Assembly (NCBI RefSeq): GCF_000765215.1
Contig: NZ_JPJE01000047.1
Location: 1-38,511, forward strand
DNA: 38,511 bases
Direction: 5' to 3'
DNA from: Eubacterium sp. ER2
GTDB lineage: Bacteria > Bacillota > Clostridia > Lachnospirales > Lachnospiraceae
Below are positions 23,065 through 31,455 of the stretch, in pieces. Below the pieces are notes generated by a model that was not told the origin of the DNA, did no database searches, and saw only the letters and a list, made by a program, of their open reading frames with translations. The position numbers and the translations under genes are program-made. Position 1 is the stretch's first letter. The number at the start of each line of letters is the position of its first letter.

Positions 23065-24807
23065 ATGCAGCAAAAAAGTCCTATGCTCCGTCTGTGGGAG
23101 CTGGGAGAACAATATCACGGCGGACTGATACGGGCGGTCCTCTCCGCCTCCATCGGCGTCCTGTGCGGGATACTGCCGTATTTTGCGGCAGCGCAGATCA
23201 TCATCGGACTCATCCATCGGGAGCAATACGCCTCATATTATCTGCTCTGGTGCGCCGCGGCCCTGGGAGGCTACGTCCTGCGGGCAGTCCTTTATGCTCT
23301 CGCGCTTTCCATGTCCCACAAGGCCACCTTCTCTATTTTAAAAGAAATCAGGGAGCGCATCCTTGCCAAGCTGCCAAAGCTTCCGCTTGGAACAGTCATG
23401 GACACCCCCAGCGGACAGATGAAGCAGATCATCATGGACCAGGTGGAGAGCATGGAACGGCCCCTCGCCCATCTTCTGCCGGAGATGACGTCCAACATCC
23501 TGGCGCCGGTGTGCATCCTGGTCTATCTTTTTGTCCTTGACTGGCGGATGGCTCTGCTCTCCCTTGTCTCCATCCCTGTGGGAATGGCGTTCATGATGGC
23601 TGTGATGGCCAATTACGGGAAGCAGTATGAGGGCTCCGTCAAGGTGACACAGGAGATGAACTCCACCATCGTGGAGTATATCGGCGGCATCGAGGTGATC
23701 AAGGCATTTAACCAGGGGAAACATTCCTATGAAAAATTGTCCCAAAGGGTGCTCGCAAACGCATCCTACTTCTATCACTGGATGAAGAGCTGCCAGCTGC
23801 CGGTGTCCATCTCCCGGACGCTGGCCCCCACCACCCTGATCACCATCCTTCCCGCGGGCTGGGCCCTGCATCTGGGCGGCTCTCTGGACATCGAGACCTT
23901 TGTTACCGTGATCATCCTCTCCCTTGGCATTGCAGGCCCCCTGCTCGCCGCCATGGACTTTGTGGACAGCCTGGCAAAGGTGGGGACTATCGTAGGCCAG
24001 GTGGACTCCATCCTGAACAGCAAGGAGCAGCAGCACGGCATGACGCCGGTATCCTTCGACTCCATGGATATCCGCCTGGGCCACGTCTCCTTCGGCTACC
24101 ATGCGGATCAGGAGGTCCTGCACGATGTCTCCCTGGCCATCCCCTCCGGGACTGTGACCGCCTTTGTGGGCCCCTCCGGCAGCGGGAAGTCAACCATCGC
24201 CAAGCTGATCGCCGGGTTCTGGGATGTGAAGAAGGGAACGATCACCCTGGGCGGCCACGACCTGAGGGACATTCCTCTCTCCCAGCTCTACGAGCAGACG
24301 GCTTTCGTCTCCCAGGACAATTACCTGTTCAATGAGTCGGTAAGGGAGAACATCCGCATGGGAAAACCCGGGGCCAGCGACAGGGAGGTGGAGGCCGCGG
24401 CAAAGGCCGCAGGCTGCGACGCCTTCATACGGAATCTGGAGCAGGGCTACGACACCCTGGTAGGCGGAGGCGGCGCTCATCTCTCCGGCGGGGAGCGCCA
24501 GAGGATTGCCATCGCCCGGGCCATGCTGAAAAACGCGCCCATCATCATCTTTGACGAGGCCACGGCCAACGTAGACCCGGAAAACGAAGACAAGCTCCAG
24601 AAGGCAATGGAGGAGCTGACGCGGGACAAGACGATCATCATGATCGCCCACCGGCTGAAGACCGTGCAGAAGGCAGACCAGATCCTCGTGCTGGATGAGG
24701 GCGTCATCGCAGAGAGGGGAACTCATGCCGAGCTCTCGGAAAAGCCGGGACTGTATCGGGATTTCCTGAACGCGAGAAAAGAGGCGGCCGGCTGGAAGCT
24801 GGCATAA
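23065..24807 (+). CDS. ABC half-transporter (permease-ATPase fusion, exporter fold), unpaired
   Basis: A 580-residue protein: six-helix ABC membrane domain (about 1-330), then the ATPase. Walker A GPSGSGKST is near residue 370, signature LSGGERQRIAIARAM near 472, Walker B IIIFDEATANVD near 493 with the catalytic Glu, and IAHRL follows. AAGGAGG precedes the ATG at 23065. Most relatives act as heterodimers with a second half-transporter encoded next door; here the neighbour is instead a methyltransferase. It could be a homodimer or pair with one of the proteins encoded at 25786-29271. By analogy with IrtAB/YbtPQ it may import a metal chelate, but export is equally possible. Confidence 0.9.
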   Translation: MQQKSPMLRLWELGEQYHGGLIRAVLSASIGVLCGILPYFAAAQIIIGLIHREQYASYYLLWCAAALGGYVLRAVLYALALSMSHKATFSILKEIRERILAKLPKLPLGTVMDTPSGQMKQIIMDQVESMERPLAHLLPEMTSNILAPVCILVYLFVLDWRMALLSLVSIPVGMAFMMAVMANYGKQYEGSVKVTQEMNSTIVEYIGGIEVIKAFNQGKHSYEKLSQRVLANASYFYHWMKSCQLPVSISRTLAPTTLITILPAGWALHLGGSLDIETFVTVIILSLGIAGPLLAAMDFVDSLAKVGTIVGQVDSILNSKEQQHGMTPVSFDSMDIRLGHVSFGYHADQEVLHDVSLAIPSGTVTAFVGPSGSGKSTIAKLIAGFWDVKKGTITLGGHDLRDIPLSQLYEQTAFVSQDNYLFNESVRENIRMGKPGASDREVEAAAKAAGCDAFIRNLEQGYDTLVGGGGAHLSGGERQRIAIARAMLKNAPIIIFDEATANVDPENEDKLQKAMEELTRDKTIIMIAHRLKTVQKADQILVLDEGVIAERGTHAELSEKPGLYRDFLNARKEAAGWKLA

Positions 24808-24843
24808 TGAACGGCCGAAACAGCTTCAAATCTGTTTGATAGG

Positions 24844-24872
24844 TTGCTTTTTCCTGCGGGATAGGATATACT
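24844..24872 (+). promoter_or_regulatory. Promoter of the methyltransferase gene
   Basis: -35 TTGCTT (24844-24849), 17-base spacer, -10 TATACT (24867-24872). It overlaps the space after the ABC gene. The GTTAG-N6-CTAAC dyad begins 11 bases downstream of the -10 box. Confidence 0.6.
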
Positions 24873-24883
24873 GATCACATGTA

Positions 24884-24901
24884 AGTTAGTTATTTCTAAC
24901 T
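24884..24901. promoter_or_regulatory. GTTAG-N6-CTAAC site B, before the methyltransferase gene
   Basis: AGTTAG-TTATTT-CTAACT, perfect 6-bp arms around 6 bases, at about +5 to +22 of the promoter at 24844-24872. The position right after the start site fits repression. Confidence 0.7.
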
Positions 24902-24937
24902 CACTGATTTGCTTACAAGTGAAAGGAGACGGTTCAA

Positions 24938-25753
24938 ATGAAGCAAGATCACGTTCAACAAAGGGCAATCCGCCTTGGGACTCACGGAGAGGATTACGGA
25001 AGCTGGATGTCAAACCCTGTTTTCTATGTGGCAGGCGCCCTTTTGACACTGTCCACGGTGCTGACTGTGCTGTCCTTCACAGTATTCCATATCACGGCGC
25101 TTGGTGCGGTATTCGTGATCGCCGCACTTCTTCTGCTGGCGCTGCTGGGCTGGATCACCTGGATACGGCGGCAGTACGCCTTTGGGGGCGGCGGCACGAT
25201 GGGGCGGACCCACCTGGCTGTCCTTTCCCATCTGGATTTTGACGGGCAGGGGCAACTTCTGGACGTGGGCTGCGGCTCCGGGCCCCTGTCCATCCGGGCG
25301 GCCCTCACCTGGTCATCGGCGCGAGTGGTGGGCATTGACTATTGGGGCGTGGACTTCGGCTACAGCCAGGCCATGTGTGAGAAAAACGCCGCCAGCGAAG
25401 GCGTGGCCGCCCGGTGTCGTTTTCAGCACGGGGACGCCAACAAGCTGGACTTCCCGGACGAGAGCTTCGACGCCGTGGTGAGCAACTACGTCTACCACAA
25501 CATCAGGGGTTCGGACAAGCAGGCATTGCTGCTGGAGACCCTGCGGGTGCTGAAAAAGGGCGGTGTGTTCGCCATCAACGACAACATGAAGCCCCGGATG
25601 TACGGGGATATGGAGGCCTTCGCCCAGGAGCTGCGGGACATGGGCTATGAGGATGTGCGGCTCATCGACACGACCCGGGAGGCTTTCGGCTCACGCCGGC
25701 GGGCGGCCATGATGATGCTGGGCGAGTCCCGGATGCTGGTGGGGCGGAAATAG
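24938..25753 (+). CDS. Membrane-anchored SAM-dependent methyltransferase
   Basis: A 271-residue protein. Two membrane helices occupy about residues 27-75, followed by a class I methyltransferase domain: motif I LLDVGCGSGPLSIRAAL, VVGIDYWGVDFGY, FQHGDANKLDFPDESFDAVVSNYVYHN, and LRVLKKGGVFAIND. GAAAGGAG lies before the ATG at 24938. It has its own operator-containing promoter after the ABC gene and converges on the ABC pair. Such methyltransferases are often found beside siderophore-type ABC genes, but the methyl acceptor is unknown. Its GC content is visibly higher than that of the ABC pair. Confidence 0.9.
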   Translation: MKQDHVQQRAIRLGTHGEDYGSWMSNPVFYVAGALLTLSTVLTVLSFTVFHITALGAVFVIAALLLLALLGWITWIRRQYAFGGGGTMGRTHLAVLSHLDFDGQGQLLDVGCGSGPLSIRAALTWSSARVVGIDYWGVDFGYSQAMCEKNAASEGVAARCRFQHGDANKLDFPDESFDAVVSNYVYHNIRGSDKQALLLETLRVLKKGGVFAINDNMKPRMYGDMEAFAQELRDMGYEDVRLIDTTREAFGSRRRAAMMMLGESRMLVGRK

Positions 25754-25785
25754 AGGGGGGATCAGAAGCTGGTGAAGCTTTCCTA

Positions 25786-27519
25786 TCATGCCCCTTTCAC
25801 GATCCACGCCTTTGCCTTCTCCTGCTCCTGCACCATTTCGTAATAATGCCCCTGTTTTTGCATTAGCTCCGCATGGGTCCCCCTCTCCTCAATGCGCCCC
25901 TTATCCAGTACGATTATCTGGTCGGCATTTTGAATTGTATTGAGCCGGTGAGCGATTACAAATACTGTTTTCCCTTTCATCAACCGATCCAGGGCCTGGT
26001 TGATTTTTGCCTCATTGTCTGCGTCCAGCGATGCCGTAGACTCATCCAGGAGCAGGATGGGCGCGTCTTTCAGAATGGCCCGCGCGATGGCGATCCGCTG
26101 CTTTTCACCGCCGGAAAGCGTATTGCCTCCTTCGGAGAGATGGGTCTGGTAGCCTTCCGGAAGCTTCATAATGAAATCATGGCAGTGTGCCGCTTTTGCC
26201 GCAGCAACAATCTCCTCTTCCGCCGCGTTTTCCCGTCCGGCTTTGATGTTGTTGTAGACCGTGTCAGACAGCAGTGTGTTATCCTGGAACACTTCACTGA
26301 TATAATGCAGAATTCCATCCGGGTTCATTTCCTTTACATCACGGCCGCCAATACAGATCCGCCCATTTGAAGCATCCCAAAAGCGGGCAATCAGATTGGC
26401 AATCGTGGATTTTCCTGAACCAGAGGGTCCGATCAATGCAGTTGTGCTGCCTTCTTTCGCATAAAAGCTGATGTCGTGCAATACATCAGTTTCTTTGGTA
26501 TAGGAAAAATCCACATGTTCAAAAGAAACATCGAAATGCGTCAGCTTTACATTTTCCTCCTGATACGGGAGAGGCTTGGTATCATACGCTTTTTCCAGAT
26601 TGACAGCAGCCAGCTTCAGATCCTTCAGCATATTGTAGGAATGTTCAAAGGAAATCAAAAGCGCTGAGAGGGCAAGGCTCAAAAGCATAAAGGCTACAAG
26701 CTGATCCGGCTCAATCGTACCGCCGAGAAACAGATAGCTTCCCGCAAGGACAACCAACGGGAGGAGAAAGTTCGCAACAATCGAATACATACTTGTCGGC
26801 GCTGCTGTTTTTACTTCGGCTTTCACACTGACCCTGCGGATTTTCTCCAGGGTATCGGACATCCTGGAAAAATGGGAGCTTGTCATATTATGAGACTTAA
26901 ATACCTTCATGCCCTTGATGTATTCAAGAACAATCGAGATCATCCTGGCAGTAAGCTCTCTCTTTTGCGCTCCATACGTTTCTACAAGACGATTTCCCCA
27001 CGCAAGGATGGGCGCGGCAATGATCAACACGACACATTCCGCCAATGCCAGCCTCCAATTTATAAAAAATGTACCGATCAACACTAAACCAGCCATCACG
27101 ATTGTCTTTACGACAGACGGCAGTGCGTGGGTGATCACCGCTTCAAAGTTGCTCAAATCCCTCGTTAATGTGCCAAGCAGATACCCGCTGCTGTTCTGAT
27201 TAAAATAGCCCAGACTTAGGGATCGATAATGGTTGGCCAGATCAAGGCGCATCTTCCCGCACATTTCCGCGCCCCTGACAAAGCAGAGATAATAAGCATT
27301 CCGATAGATCACCAGGCGAATGATAACGCTGACCAGACAAACCGCGGTAAAGACAGCAATCCGCTGTGCTGTCAGAGCGCTGTCCAGAAGATGGATTACC
27401 GTCAAATACAGAATAAAGTACAAAATGATACTGAAGACTGCATCCAACGACATAAGCGCAATGGGGAAAGCCAGCTGCTCTCCTTTTTCTCCGAGAAGCT
27501 TTTTCATGATACGCAGCAT
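25786..27519 (-). CDS. ABC half-transporter, second of a heterodimer pair
   Basis: A 577-residue membrane-ATPase fusion. The membrane domain starts with LAFPIALMSLDAVFSIILYFIL; the ATPase has GPSGSGKST, LSGGEKQRIAIARAI, LLLDESTASLD and VIAHRLNTIQNAD, all intact. Its ATG directly follows the TAA of the preceding half-transporter, with AGGAGG inside the end of that gene, so the two are translated together and should form a heterodimer. Relatives include IrtB/YbtQ-type importers of ferric chelates as well as drug exporters. It is convergent with the methyltransferase gene. Confidence 0.93.
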   Translation of the reverse strand: MLRIMKKLLGEKGEQLAFPIALMSLDAVFSIILYFILYLTVIHLLDSALTAQRIAVFTAVCLVSVIIRLVIYRNAYYLCFVRGAEMCGKMRLDLANHYRSLSLGYFNQNSSGYLLGTLTRDLSNFEAVITHALPSVVKTIVMAGLVLIGTFFINWRLALAECVVLIIAAPILAWGNRLVETYGAQKRELTARMISIVLEYIKGMKVFKSHNMTSSHFSRMSDTLEKIRRVSVKAEVKTAAPTSMYSIVANFLLPLVVLAGSYLFLGGTIEPDQLVAFMLLSLALSALLISFEHSYNMLKDLKLAAVNLEKAYDTKPLPYQEENVKLTHFDVSFEHVDFSYTKETDVLHDISFYAKEGSTTALIGPSGSGKSTIANLIARFWDASNGRICIGGRDVKEMNPDGILHYISEVFQDNTLLSDTVYNNIKAGRENAAEEEIVAAAKAAHCHDFIMKLPEGYQTHLSEGGNTLSGGEKQRIAIARAILKDAPILLLDESTASLDADNEAKINQALDRLMKGKTVFVIAHRLNTIQNADQIIVLDKGRIEERGTHAELMQKQGHYYEMVQEQEKAKAWIVKGA

Positions 27520-29271
27520 TTATACCGCCTCCTTTCCAACCGTGGTCTGTGTATAAGCATCCCACATCTGACTGTACACGCCGCCTTTGTCAAGCAATTC
27601 TTTATGGGTACCCTGTTCGGCTGTCATGCCGTCTTGAAAGACCACAATCTGATCCGCATTTCGTATCGTATGAAGCCGGTGGGCAATCATAATGGTTGTC
27701 TTGCCTTTCAGAAGGTTTTGAAGGGCAACCTGTATCTTATGCTCATTCTCAATATCCGAGTAGGAAGTCGCCTCATCAAACACAACAATAGGCGCGTCTT
27801 TGAGGATTGCCCTGGCAATGGAAATACGCTGCTGCTGTCCGCCGGACAGCTTGACGCCCTCATCGCCAATCCTTGTGGCATAGCCTTGAGGCAGGCTCAT
27901 AATAAAATCGTCAATCTGTGCCGCCTGCGCCGCCTTGCGGACCTGCTCTTCTGAGGCATCAGTCCCCATACGGATATTCTCAAGCAGCGTATCCTCAAGC
28001 AAAAAGACATCCTGAAACACAAAGGCGGTCAGGTCCATCAGGTTTTCCGTTTTCAGATCTGTAATCGGGACGCCGCCGATCTTGATCGCTCCGGCCGTGG
28101 TATCCCAATATCGCCCCAGTAATTGAACAGCCGTTGTTTTGCCTGCGCCGGAGGGACCGACAAACGCGTTAATGCTCCCGGGTTCCAGATGGAGATCGAT
28201 TGAAGTCAGGGCTTCTTTTTCCCCCTCCGAGTAATGGAAAGATACATTCTCATAGTCGATTGCATAGCAGCCATCTTTCGGCAAAACGGCGCTTCCGCTT
28301 TCCATTTTGTCCATGCCCATGATCTTCCGGATATGATCAAGCCCGCTTCCCAGTTCCATGGACTGCATAAAGATGGTTACCATGTTCAGGAACGATGTAA
28401 AGAAACACATGGTGAGCAGAATAAACAGCAGATAGGCTGCGATCCGCAGGGATCCCCGCAGAAACAGCCAGCCGCCAATTGGCAATGTAAATAAGATGGC
28501 CGAATCCAGTACAACCAGCGCAATAGATAGTGGGTAGCAGGACGATACGCACATCTTTTTCCAGCAGGCAGTGTAAAGCTTTAGGGCATTTCGGTATTGT
28601 TCGAACTTCTCCGCAGTCAGATGATACATCTTGATCACCGGCATGGCAGTGATAAATTCGTTTGCCGACGCATTCAGATTTTCCGTATTCCCGGCAAATT
28701 CCTCGGTCATATCCGGATACCTCCCCATCAGCATCATGGGGACTGCAATCCCCAAAATCATAGGGATCAGCATGACAAGCGCCATTCCCCAATGCAGACG
28801 AAGCATAAAGATAAACATCATAAGAGGGACGACAGCAGCCTGCGCCAGTTCCAGTGAACTGTGAGCCAGAAACTGCTCAATCCTGTCTACATCGTCAAAC
28901 AGTGTCGTTTTGATCTGCCCCGGCGCGTGTTCCTGAAAAAATCCCAGGTTAAATCCGGACATATGTTCCAGTACCCTCACTTTGATCCTGTGCATGGTAT
29001 TGAACGCCGCCGCATGGGAGCAGATGCCTGCGATGGACATGAGAAGCGCCTGCAATATGGCTGCCGCTATCCCGATACATGCCCACATCGCCATTGCCCC
29101 AAAGGTCACTTCATTCTCAATAATTAAGAGCAGTATCCGGTATACCACCAGATACGGAACAAATGAAAGCGCGGAGCAAAAAACGGCAAGAGCCATTCCC
29201 ATACCCAGCTTTCCAAGCTCCTCCCTGGCGAGCGTAAAAACATAGGACAATCCGGTTCGTTTTTGTTCCAT
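27520..29271 (-). CDS. ABC half-transporter, first of a heterodimer pair
   Basis: A 583-residue fusion of a six-helix membrane domain and ATPase. Motifs are GPSGAGKTT, LSGGQQQRISIARAI, IVVFDEATSYSD and MIAHRLHTIRNAD. The membrane domain begins LAREELGKLGMGMALAVFCSALSFVPYLVVYRILL, like the IrtA/YbtP side of siderophore-type pairs. AAAGGGG precedes the start. Its promoter region carries the third GTTAG-N6-CTAAC site. The divergent AraC gene shares the control region. Metal-chelate import is the favoured idea, based on context only. Confidence 0.92.
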   Translation of the reverse strand: MEQKRTGLSYVFTLAREELGKLGMGMALAVFCSALSFVPYLVVYRILLLIIENEVTFGAMAMWACIGIAAAILQALLMSIAGICSHAAAFNTMHRIKVRVLEHMSGFNLGFFQEHAPGQIKTTLFDDVDRIEQFLAHSSLELAQAAVVPLMMFIFMLRLHWGMALVMLIPMILGIAVPMMLMGRYPDMTEEFAGNTENLNASANEFITAMPVIKMYHLTAEKFEQYRNALKLYTACWKKMCVSSCYPLSIALVVLDSAILFTLPIGGWLFLRGSLRIAAYLLFILLTMCFFTSFLNMVTIFMQSMELGSGLDHIRKIMGMDKMESGSAVLPKDGCYAIDYENVSFHYSEGEKEALTSIDLHLEPGSINAFVGPSGAGKTTAVQLLGRYWDTTAGAIKIGGVPITDLKTENLMDLTAFVFQDVFLLEDTLLENIRMGTDASEEQVRKAAQAAQIDDFIMSLPQGYATRIGDEGVKLSGGQQQRISIARAILKDAPIVVFDEATSYSDIENEHKIQVALQNLLKGKTTIMIAHRLHTIRNADQIVVFQDGMTAEQGTHKELLDKGGVYSQMWDAYTQTTVGKEAV

Positions 29272-29301
29272 AATAAACGGTACCCCTTTCTCTGTATTTT
29301 T

Positions 29302-29319
29302 GGTTAGCTATCACTAACC
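29302..29319. promoter_or_regulatory. GTTAG-N6-CTAAC site C, before the ABC pair
   Basis: GGTTAG-CTATCA-CTAACC, perfect 6-bp arms around 6 bases, located 31 bases before the ATG of the ABC pair and just downstream of its -10 box. Confidence 0.72.
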
Positions 29320-29331
29320 TTGACAGATTTC

Positions 29332-29359
29332 ATTTTACCGCTTAGAATGAAAAATGCAA
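29332..29359 (-). promoter_or_regulatory. Promoter of the ABC pair
   Basis: Minus strand -35 TTGCAT (29354-29359), 16-base spacer, -10 TAAAAT (29332-29337). Site C lies directly downstream. The remaining AT-rich stretch to 29500 has no gene. Confidence 0.5.
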
Positions 29360-29507
29360 CAGCCACTACTTTTTTTACCCGGATTTTATTTCTCTCAAAA
29401 AATCCTTTTAATTTCAGGGGTTTTCAGCATTTTCCATAAAATATTTTTGTAAAATCGTGACTGAAAAATGTTGGATTATAACCTTTTATACAGGACTTCA
29501 AAGGTGA

Positions 29508-29525
29508 CGTCGTATAATACGATAT
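29508..29525 (+). promoter_or_regulatory. -10 region of the AraC-type regulator gene
   Basis: TATAAT at 29513-29518 lies in the palindrome TCGTAT-A-ATACGA. No good -35 hexamer sits 16-18 bases upstream, a common sign of an activator-dependent promoter; the AraC protein itself may be the activator. Confidence 0.45.
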
Positions 29526-29548
29526 CAGAAAGGAAAAGGACATAGAAA

Positions 29549-30547
29549 ATGGATATGACAATTGCGGATTATTTCTTACAGCTTCCGGAGAAGATGCATT
29601 TTGCTGAAGTACAGGAGCTTTCTGATGGCGGGACAAAATACTACCGGATGCTCTCTGATTACGGCAGCGGCTCTTTTCAGTTAATTCGTTTTGATGATGA
29701 CCTTCTTTTCATTTTGATCGCTGATTTTACGCCAAAGGAAACCTTTGAGAAGGTTGCGGCCATTTCGGAAGAATACATCGAGATCAGCCAGTTTGAGACA
29801 GACAGCAGCACATTCAAAATCGGCAGACGAAAAACGCAGCCTGTAGGCAAAGGGATATTCTGCTATGTGAATACGAAGAAGACAACATATGTATACTGCG
29901 AAAAAGGAAAACCCGTGCGGTTTACCAAAGTCATCCTGACGCGGAAATACTTTGATACCTTTTTCCGTGAATACTATGGGCAGGACTATGAGCAGTCAAA
30001 ATCCGCACAGGAGTATCTTCTGCGCAACCCCAATCTGCCGGAACTGAATTTTGTGTTCCGGCAGATCCGGGACTGCCAGGCCACAGGAAATCCCCTGCGG
30101 CTGTACCTGCAAAGCAAGGTCCTGGAACTGCTCTCGCTGGTTATGAAGGGGATGGGAAACGAAGAGGAGCATATTCCTGTCCGTCTGGACTATAAAGATA
30201 TCCGCGGGCTGAAAAAATCCGTGGCATATATGAAGAAAGATCTGGCCACATATCCGTCAGGAGTAAAGCTGGCTCAAATCGCCGGGATGAGCGCCACACG
30301 ATACCAGCTTGCTTTTCGGAAGTACTTTGGGACAACCCCCTATGAATATCTCAAAGAAATGCGGCTGAATCAGGCGTTGCTCCTGCTGAAAAATTCAGAC
30401 TGCGGAATTGCCGTGATCGCCGCAAAGGTCGGATATCACCATTCAGGCCACTTTGCCAAGCTGTTTAAAAGTGTATATGGAATAGGGCCAAGAGAATACA
30501 GGCTTGCTTCTGCCGCAGTCTCAAGGCCAATCTACGATCATATCTAA
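29549..30547 (+). CDS. AraC-family regulator
   Basis: A 332-residue protein with an N-terminal sensor part (about 1-215) and a C-terminal double helix-turn-helix. The second half shows VKLAQIAGMSATRYQLAFRKYFGTTPYEYLKEMRLNQALLLL, then GCGIAVIAAKVGYHHSGHFAKLFKSVYGIGPREYR-like order, the standard AraC pattern. The layout of sensor and DNA-binding parts recalls siderophore regulators such as PchR and YbtA, but the sensor part is not specific enough to be sure. It is transcribed away from the ABC pair and probably activates it when the chelate is present. Confidence 0.9.
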   Translation: MDMTIADYFLQLPEKMHFAEVQELSDGGTKYYRMLSDYGSGSFQLIRFDDDLLFILIADFTPKETFEKVAAISEEYIEISQFETDSSTFKIGRRKTQPVGKGIFCYVNTKKTTYVYCEKGKPVRFTKVILTRKYFDTFFREYYGQDYEQSKSAQEYLLRNPNLPELNFVFRQIRDCQATGNPLRLYLQSKVLELLSLVMKGMGNEEEHIPVRLDYKDIRGLKKSVAYMKKDLATYPSGVKLAQIAGMSATRYQLAFRKYFGTTPYEYLKEMRLNQALLLLKNSDCGIAVIAAKVGYHHSGHFAKLFKSVYGIGPREYRLASAAVSRPIYDHI

Positions 30548-30568
30548 AAAAATTTTTACATCAAATGC

Positions 30569-31060
30569 TTATCCTGGCAAAGCCAGATACTCGTCCGCAT
30601 CCTCTCTTCTCCGGAAGATATGGATATCTCTGCCGTCTCTGTACTTCTCCAGCATGTCGTAGATCCTGGGAAGCTGATCATTTGGAAAGTCCACGATCCA
30701 CTGGCGGAATTCCATGTCAAGCTCTGTCTCCACCCAGGGCAGATCCTCCCGCTTTTTCCCGATCCGCTCCCCGGCTCCTGCCAGGCAGAGCTCCAAAGGA
30801 TAGTCCAGGAGAAAGACGGTATCGCAGGCCGCAAGCCGCATTTCCAGGGTGCGCAGATAATTTCCGTCGATAATCCACTGTTTTCCGCATATGATCTCTC
30901 CCAGCTTCCTGTCAAATTCTTCCCTGGGGATATTTGTGCCGTCAGCCCTGTGCCAGATCATGTCCAGGTAATATAAGGGCAGCGATGTCCTGTCCCGCAG
31001 CTTCCGGGCAAAGGTGCTTTTCCCCGCGCCGGGACAGCCTATCACGATCGCCTTTTTCAT
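30569..31060 (-). CDS. P-loop kinase-like protein (FlaR/adenylate-kinase-related)
   Basis: A 163-residue nucleotide-binding protein. Walker A is IGCPGAGKSTFARKL at residues 8-22, followed by LYYLDMIWHRADGTNI and WIIDGNYLRTLEMRL, the order seen in proteins annotated as DNA topology modulation protein FlaR and related to adenylate and shikimate kinases. A basic lid region GERIGKKREDLPW is present. The substrate is unknown; a small-molecule phosphotransferase is the simplest reading. It is last in a four-gene minus operon, four bases after the DUF6483-like gene, and it converges with the AraC gene. Confidence 0.85.
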   Translation of the reverse strand: MKKAIVIGCPGAGKSTFARKLRDRTSLPLYYLDMIWHRADGTNIPREEFDRKLGEIICGKQWIIDGNYLRTLEMRLAACDTVFLLDYPLELCLAGAGERIGKKREDLPWVETELDMEFRQWIVDFPNDQLPRIYDMLEKYRDGRDIHIFRRREDADEYLALPG

Positions 31061-31064
31061 CCTC

Positions 31065-31442
31065 TTACCTGCTCACCGGATCCCACAGGTCCCCGTATCC
31101 GTAGGAATCCACGATGTATTTCATTCCGTCTACGACCTCGTCCTGGGTAAAACCGTGCTCCTCCAGGAATTCCTCGCTCTTGCACCCCAGCTTCTCATAA
31201 AAGCGCAAAGCCATCTCAAAGTAGGACTGGCTGTCCGGATCCAGCTCATCCAGGAGTTGATTTTCCGCCTCGTTGATCTGCCCGTCGTCTATCATGGCGG
31301 TCAGCTTTTTAAACTGCCGCAGTCTCTCCACAGAAACCGGGAGCTCATCCTCCTTGTCAATATCCCTGCCAAATATCAGTCTTATGAGCATGCGCGCGAT
31401 CTCGTGGGTGAGGCGCATGATATAGTCCTTGTCCTCAATCAT
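31065..31442 (-). CDS. DUF6483-like small protein
   Basis: A 125-residue, mostly helical and acidic protein starting MIEDKDYIMRLTHEIARMLIR. It includes LRQFKKLTAMIDDGQINEAENQLLDELD and YEKLGCKSEEFLEEHGFTQDEVVDGM, a pattern I associate with DUF6483 proteins of Lachnospiraceae. AAGGAGG precedes the ATG at 31442; the longer frame to 31514 overlaps the neighbouring gene without a start signal. The function is unknown. Helical repeats suggest a binding partner for another protein, perhaps of the nucleotidyltransferase next to it. Confidence 0.7.
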   Translation of the reverse strand: MIEDKDYIMRLTHEIARMLIRLIFGRDIDKEDELPVSVERLRQFKKLTAMIDDGQINEAENQLLDELDPDSQSYFEMALRFYEKLGCKSEEFLEEHGFTQDEVVDGMKYIVDSYGYGDLWDPVSR

Positions 31443-31455
31443 CTGTCCATCCTCC

